Source of the DNA: Patescibacteria group bacterium
GTDB taxonomy: Bacteria > Patescibacteriota > Minisyncoccia > Phycocordibacterales > UBA9973
Direction: 5' to 3'
Length of the DNA stretch: 16,129 nucleotides
Assembly (NCBI GenBank): GCA_030916575.1
Contig: JAUPWJ010000040.1
Location: forward strand, 1 to 16,129
Shown here in pieces: positions 12,897-16,129 of this stretch. The notes under the pieces were generated by a model. That model had not been told where the DNA came from, ran no database searches, and worked only from the letters and a program-made list of their open reading frames with translations. Position 1 is the stretch's first letter, and each line of letters starts with the position of its first letter. Position numbers and translations under genes: made by a program.

Positions 12897-12919
12897 ATTT
12901 TAGCATAATTTGCTATAAT
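12897..12919. promoter_or_regulatory. Back-to-back leaderless promoters (exonuclease / yqeY)
   Basis: On the plus strand TGC-TATAAT (12911-12919) ends 6 bases before the yqeY ATG (12926). On the minus strand TGC-TAAAAT (12905-12897) ends 6 bases before the exonuclease ATG (12890). The two extended -10 elements form a perfect inverted repeat, TAGCA-TAATT-TGCTA, in a 35-base intergenic gap. Each -35 region would lie on or beyond the other gene's -10, so the two transcripts should compete. Confidence 0.65.
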
Positions 12920-12925
12920 AGAGCT

Positions 12926-13375
12926 ATGTTACATGAACAAATAAAAAGTGGAATTATGGAGGCGATGAAGGCACATGATGCTGACAAGTTGAAAGCTTAT
13001 CGCAATATGGTCACAGCTTTCACAAATGAATTAGTAGCTAAAGGTAAAAAGCCTCAAGATTTTTTAAATGATGAGGAAGCTTTAGCTGTAATTACAAAGT
13101 TAGCTAAACAAAGAAAAGACTCCATAGAGCAATTTAAAACTGGAGGAAGAGAAGATTTAGTGAAAGAAGAAGAAACAGAATTGAAAATTCTTGAAGTATT
13201 TTTGCCGAAATTGATGGAGAAAAGTGAGGTAGAGGGTATAGCAAAAGCAAAGCAAGCCGAGCTTGGAATTACAGATGCTACAAAAAAGGGAATGCTTATG
13301 TCTGCGCTTATGAAAGACTTAAAAGGTAAAGCTGACGGCACAGTGGTTAAAGAAGTAGTGGACGGATTGTTTTAA
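12926..13375 (+). CDS. yqeY: GatB/YqeY domain protein
   Basis: This is a 149-residue stand-alone YqeY protein. The fold matches the C-terminal tail of GatB, the tRNA-binding part of Glu-tRNA/Asp-tRNA amidotransferase. Free YqeY proteins are thought to bind tRNA or modulate amidation, but their role is not settled. Typical features are an N-terminal helical half (MLHEQIKSGIMEAMKAHDADKL), the central LNDEEALAVITKLAKQRKDSIEQFKTGGREDLVKEEETELKILEVFLP block that defines the family, and the C-terminal GITDATKKGMLMSALMKDLKGKADGTVVKEVV segment. Its transcript appears to begin at the start codon. The MYG1-like gene follows after 8 bases. Confidence 0.92.
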   Translation: MLHEQIKSGIMEAMKAHDADKLKAYRNMVTAFTNELVAKGKKPQDFLNDEEALAVITKLAKQRKDSIEQFKTGGREDLVKEEETELKILEVFLPKLMEKSEVEGIAKAKQAELGITDATKKGMLMSALMKDLKGKADGTVVKEVVDGLF

Positions 13376-13383
13376 TAATACTT

Positions 13384-14277
13384 ATGGCTAAACAAAAACT
13401 CATTACACATAATGGTAAATTTCACACAGACGATGTCTTCGCCTGTGCTACTTTGTGTTTGATGTTGGAGGGCAAAAGAGAGTCATATGAAATAATTCGG
13501 ACTCGTGATGAAGAAATAGTTAAAAATGGGGATTATGTTTTTGATGTCGGTGGTATACATGACCCAGATAATAATAAATTTGACCACCATCAAGTAGGAG
13601 GTGCAGGGAAAAGAGAAAATGGCATTGAATACGCATCTTTTGGTTTGGTCTGGAGTAAATACGGAGCAGAGCTTTGTGGCTCAAAAAAAGTTGCGGACTA
13701 TGTAGATGAGAAAATGATTGCTTCTATTGATGCAGAAGATAATGGTGTAGATATTTTCGCTACTACACATGACAATATCTTGCCTTACTCTATTTGGAAT
13801 ATTACACGAGCATTTTTGCCAACATGGAAAGAAGGTGAAAATGAATTGGACAATACATTTTTAGAAGTTGTGGATTTTGCAAAGAAAATTTTACAAAGAG
13901 AAATCACAAGAGCAAAGGCTAAAGATGAAGCGGAAGTTTTAGTTGAAAAAGCATGTGAAAGTGCTGTTGATAAAAGACTTATTATCCTGGATGCTTATTA
14001 TCCTTGGCAGAGTACGCTTATGAAATATCCTGAGCCATTATTTGTAGTTATTCCTGTTGTGGGAGGTAGGTGGAATTTACAGACAATACAAGTCGCTAAA
14101 GACTCTTTTAAGTCCAGAAAAGACTTACCGAAAGATTGGGCAGGGCTCATGAATGAAGAATTACAAAAAGTTACAGGAGTGCCTGATGCAGTATTTTGTC
14201 ATCGGTCACTTTTCTTAGCAGTAGCAAGTTCCAAAGAAGGAATTTTAAAATTAGCAGAATTAGCATTAAAAAGTTAG
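13384..14277 (+). CDS. MYG1-family (UPF0160) DHH-type hydrolase
   Basis: The 297-residue protein belongs to the MYG1 family. Its eukaryotic members are DHH-type RNA exonucleases, and bacterial members are poorly studied. Visible metal-site motifs are THNGKFHTDDVFA (8-20), FDVGGIHDPDNNKFDHHQ (53-70, with the DHH triad) and SIDAEDNG (114-121). The C-terminal half (YPWQSTLMKYPEPLFVVIPV, then WAGLMNEELQKVTGVPDAVFCHRSLFLAVA) matches the conserved family end, and the length is about that of bacterial members. The gene lies 8 bases after yqeY and is probably co-transcribed. Its TAG stop forms the first half of a TAGTAT box 6 bases before the obg ATG. A role in RNA turnover is inferred from the eukaryotic homologues only. 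Confidence 0.9.
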   Translation: MAKQKLITHNGKFHTDDVFACATLCLMLEGKRESYEIIRTRDEEIVKNGDYVFDVGGIHDPDNNKFDHHQVGGAGKRENGIEYASFGLVWSKYGAELCGSKKVADYVDEKMIASIDAEDNGVDIFATTHDNILPYSIWNITRAFLPTWKEGENELDNTFLEVVDFAKKILQREITRAKAKDEAEVLVEKACESAVDKRLIILDAYYPWQSTLMKYPEPLFVVIPVVGGRWNLQTIQVAKDSFKSRKDLPKDWAGLMNEELQKVTGVPDAVFCHRSLFLAVASSKEGILKLAELALKS

Positions 14278-14280
14278 TAT
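14275..14280 (+). promoter_or_regulatory. Possible -10 for obg overlapping a stop codon
   Basis: TAGTAT includes the TAG stop of the MYG1-like gene and ends 6 bases before the obg ATG. It matches the -10 consensus at only 4 of 6 positions. The call rests on the spacing shared with other genes here. Confidence 0.3.
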
Positions 14281-14286
14281 CAATAC

Positions 14287-15282
14287 ATGGCATTTATAGA
14301 TGAAATAAAAATACATGCAGAAGCTGGTCGCGGAGGCGACGGTGTGGTGCGCTGGCGTCAGGAGAAATTTGTGCCTAAAGGTGGGCCCGCAGGAGGAGAC
14401 GCTGGACGCGGAGGCGACTTTTTTATCATCGGAGTGCGTGATGTAGGCATACTTGCTCAATATAAATCCAAACATGAATTCGTGGCAGGACGAGGAGAAG
14501 ACGGAGGGAATAAAAGTCTGCATGGAGCTAATGGTACAGACTATGTTTTAGAATTACCTATTGGTTCTAAGATTACAAATTTAGCTACAGAAGAAGTATT
14601 TTATTTAAATGAAGTTGGAGAAAAAATCCAATTACTAAAAGGTGGCTATGGAGGCTTTGGTAATGAACATTTCAAAAGTTCTGTAAATACAACTCCACAA
14701 GAAAGAAATGAAGGAGAAGAAGGAGAAAAAGGAGATTATAAAATTGAGCTCGAACTTTTTGCTGATGTTGGTTTAGTAGGACTTCCAAATGCTGGAAAGT
14801 CTTCACTTTTAAACGCTCTTACAAATGCACAAGCGAAAGTGGGGGATTATGCCTTCACAACTCTCGACCCAAACCTCGGAGCTTTTTATGGTTTTATTAT
14901 TGCAGACATTCCAGGAATTATTGAAGGCGCAAGTGAGGGTAAAGGTCTCGGAATAAAATTTTTAAAACATGTGAAGCGCACAAAAATGCTTGCGCACTTG
15001 GTGTCACTTGAGAATGAAAAACCACTTAAAGTGTATAAAGAAATTCGCAAAGAGCTAGAAGCTTATGACAAGAAAAATGATTTGAGCCTAGATGGACTTT
15101 CTAAAAAAGAAGAAATAATAATTCTCACCAAGACTGATATAGTAGAGGATAAAAAATTAATTGCTAAAAAAATAAAAGAATTTGAAAAGCTTGGTAAGCC
15201 TATCTTTACTTTGTCTTTATTTGACGATGAGTCTGTAAAAAGTTTTCATGATGAGTTGGTGAAGATACTTAGAAAATTGTAA
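14287..15282 (+). CDS. obg: Obg-family GTPase (ribosome assembly)
   Basis: Obg binds the large ribosomal subunit late in assembly and couples it to GTP levels. The 331-residue protein has the glycine-rich Obg domain (about 1-158: AGRGGDGVVRWRQEKFVPKGGPAGGDAGRGG) and then a G domain. G1 is GLPNAGKSS (165-173), G2 the TT pair at 191-192, G3 DIPG (207-210) and G4 TKTD (281-284) in place of the usual NKxD. The last G motif is near SLFDD (310-314), where SA/SS is usual. The OCT domain found in many Firmicutes Obg proteins is absent; the protein stops after the G domain, as in short Obg forms. The altered G4 could affect guanine recognition. Confidence 0.95.
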   Translation: MAFIDEIKIHAEAGRGGDGVVRWRQEKFVPKGGPAGGDAGRGGDFFIIGVRDVGILAQYKSKHEFVAGRGEDGGNKSLHGANGTDYVLELPIGSKITNLATEEVFYLNEVGEKIQLLKGGYGGFGNEHFKSSVNTTPQERNEGEEGEKGDYKIELELFADVGLVGLPNAGKSSLLNALTNAQAKVGDYAFTTLDPNLGAFYGFIIADIPGIIEGASEGKGLGIKFLKHVKRTKMLAHLVSLENEKPLKVYKEIRKELEAYDKKNDLSLDGLSKKEEIIILTKTDIVEDKKLIAKKIKEFEKLGKPIFTLSLFDDESVKSFHDELVKILRKL

Positions 15283-15291
15283 AAACATAGT

Positions 15292-15297
15292 TATATT
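15292..15297 (+). promoter_or_regulatory. Possible leaderless -10 for the beta-propeller gene
   Basis: TATATT (5 of 6 to consensus) ends 5 bases before the ATG at 15303, in the 20-base gap after obg. No clear -35 was found. Confidence 0.35.
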
Positions 15298-15302
15298 AAT
15301 TA

Positions 15303-16129
15303 ATGAAAAATTTTCAGAAAAACTCTCTTGTTTCATTCATACTTTTAGTTAGTCTAGTTTTTTCTAACTTATTTACCTTTCTACCTAAATTAGTTTCTGC
15401 CTCCTCATCTATTTCTGTAGGCGCCGGTCCTCAATATTCTATTCTTGTGGGTACTGATATTTACGTAAATAATTATGGTAGTAATAATGTCTCAGTTATT
15501 AATACGAATACAAACGCTGTCACAGATACAATTACAGTAGGTACAGGCCCAGCTAGTATGATCTTAGTTGGTTCATATATCTATGTTATGAACTACGATT
15601 CTACCGATGTGTCCGTGATTGATACAAATACAAATACAGTAACTGATACGATTACAGTTGGAAACCGTCCTTTCAACGCTACACTTGCCGGTACAGACTT
15701 ATATGTGATGAATTATGATTCGTCAGATGTGTCCGTGATTGATACAAATACAAATACAGTCACGGCGACGATTACAGTCGGAAGTGGTCCTTACAATGCC
15801 ACTCTTGTCGGTGTTGACTTATATGTAAATAACATTGGCGACACAAGCGTATCCGTGATTGATACAAATACAAACACAGTGACTGACACGATTACAGTTG
15901 GAACCTCTCCATACAGTTCTACTTTAGTTGGTACTGATTTGTATGTAAATAATGGTGGCGACACAAGTGTATCCGTTGTTGATACGAATACAAATACAGT
16001 CACCGCGACGATTACAGTTGGAACCTCTCCGTACAACTCTACTTTAGTCGGTACTGATTTGTATGTAAATAATGGTGGCGACACAAGTGTATCCGTTGTT
16101 GATACGAATACAAATACAGTCACCGCGAC
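15303..16129 (+). CDS. Secreted YVTN-type beta-propeller repeat protein (partial)
   Basis: The frame is open from ATG 15303 to the window edge (275 full codons) and continues beyond it. A signal peptide covers about residues 1-34 (basic N-terminus, SFILLVSLVFSNLFTF core, LVSA before SSS). The rest is tandem 40-residue YVTN beta-propeller blades of the form DLYV-NN-GD-SVSVIDTNTNTVT-TITVG-SPYN-TLVGT. The DNA period is exactly 120 bases from 15481 on, and about five and a half units are visible. Seven blades usually close one propeller, so the full gene is likely at least somewhat longer. The mature part is rich in Thr, Asn, Val and Asp, which fits an extracellular or surface-attached protein involved in adhesion or interaction. 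Any anchor lies outside the window. Confidence 0.85.
   Translation, partial: MKNFQKNSLVSFILLVSLVFSNLFTFLPKLVSASSSISVGAGPQYSILVGTDIYVNNYGSNNVSVINTNTNAVTDTITVGTGPASMILVGSYIYVMNYDSTDVSVIDTNTNTVTDTITVGNRPFNATLAGTDLYVMNYDSSDVSVIDTNTNTVTATITVGSGPYNATLVGVDLYVNNIGDTSVSVIDTNTNTVTDTITVGTSPYSSTLVGTDLYVNNGGDTSVSVVDTNTNTVTATITVGTSPYNSTLVGTDLYVNNGGDTSVSVVDTNTNTVTA
15481..16129 (+). repeat. Tandem 120-base repeats inside the beta-propeller gene
   Basis: The units begin near 15481, 15601, 15721, 15841, 15961 and 16081. Divergence falls toward the 3' side: the stretch 15901-16009 and the stretch 16021-16129 differ at only four bases, while the first unit is clearly degenerate. This suggests recent duplication of the distal blades, and the array is likely to vary in copy number. 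Confidence 0.9.

Noticed and set aside
15791..16123. Minus-strand open frame of 110 codons with repeats
   Set aside because: It is the antisense of the tandem 120-base repeats of the beta-propeller gene. The periodicity keeps the opposite strand open, and the plus-strand frame has a signal peptide and a known repeat family.
15481..16129. CRISPR-like regular repeats
   Set aside because: The repeats are contiguous 120-base coding units with no unique spacers and no cas genes.

Overview
The window looks like chromosomal DNA from a small, AT-rich bacterium, most probably a member of the Candidate Phyla Radiation (Patescibacteria, Parcubacteria-like). This is inferred from several traits: very low GC, gaps of 0-12 bases between many genes, almost no Shine-Dalgarno sequences, an Obg without a C-terminal OCT domain, a bifunctional phosphoglucose/phosphomannose isomerase, and a tRNA without encoded CCA. 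TGA is used as a normal stop (alr, pfkB-like, msrA), so the code is standard and the recoded Gracilibacteria/Absconditabacteria are unlikely. No 16S gene or database search supports the placement, so it stays an inference.

Layout. 1-1383: end of D-Ala-D-Ala ligase and alanine racemase, a peptidoglycan precursor pair. 1380-2067: a signal-peptide protein of higher GC with its own consensus promoter and terminator, possibly acquired. 2066-3169: divergent nitroreductase and SnoaL/NTF2-like gene. 3170-4721: an AT-rich leader holding a perfect DnaA-box match, then glutamine synthetase and its terminator. 4724-7963: unknown protein, GNAT acetyltransferase, PfkB kinase, MsrB and MsrA, all on the plus strand. 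7964-8494: an RNA-rich stretch with stacked hairpins, tRNA-Glu(CUC) and a small minus-strand transcription unit of uncertain coding status. 8498-9928: phosphosugar isomerase and HAD-like phosphatase. 9958-11116: minus-strand island with a divergent Gre-factor-like gene, preceded by a consensus promoter and a long perfect leader hairpin, and a small coiled-coil protein. 11123-12902: ExoX-like exonuclease and RmuC. 12914-15282: YqeY, MYG1-like and Obg. 15303 to the end: start of a secreted YVTN beta-propeller protein with exact 120-base repeats, open at the window edge.

The strongest recurring signal is promoter architecture. At many genes a sigma70-type -10 hexamer, often an extended TGn form, ends 5-7 bases before the ATG, so the predicted transcript starts at or next to the start codon (leaderless). 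Several of these -10 boxes abut or include the previous gene's stop codon. Against that background, genes with real leaders stand out, above all the Gre-like gene with its roughly 98-base structured leader.

Most genes are housekeeping: cell wall, nitrogen assimilation, methionine sulfoxide repair, sugar phosphate metabolism, DNA repair and ribosome assembly. No phage, insertion sequence or CRISPR array was seen. The parts least explained by known families are the hairpin cluster at 7972-8100, the small unit at 8205-8472, the unknown proteins at 1445, 4737 and 10780, and the Gre-like gene with its leader.
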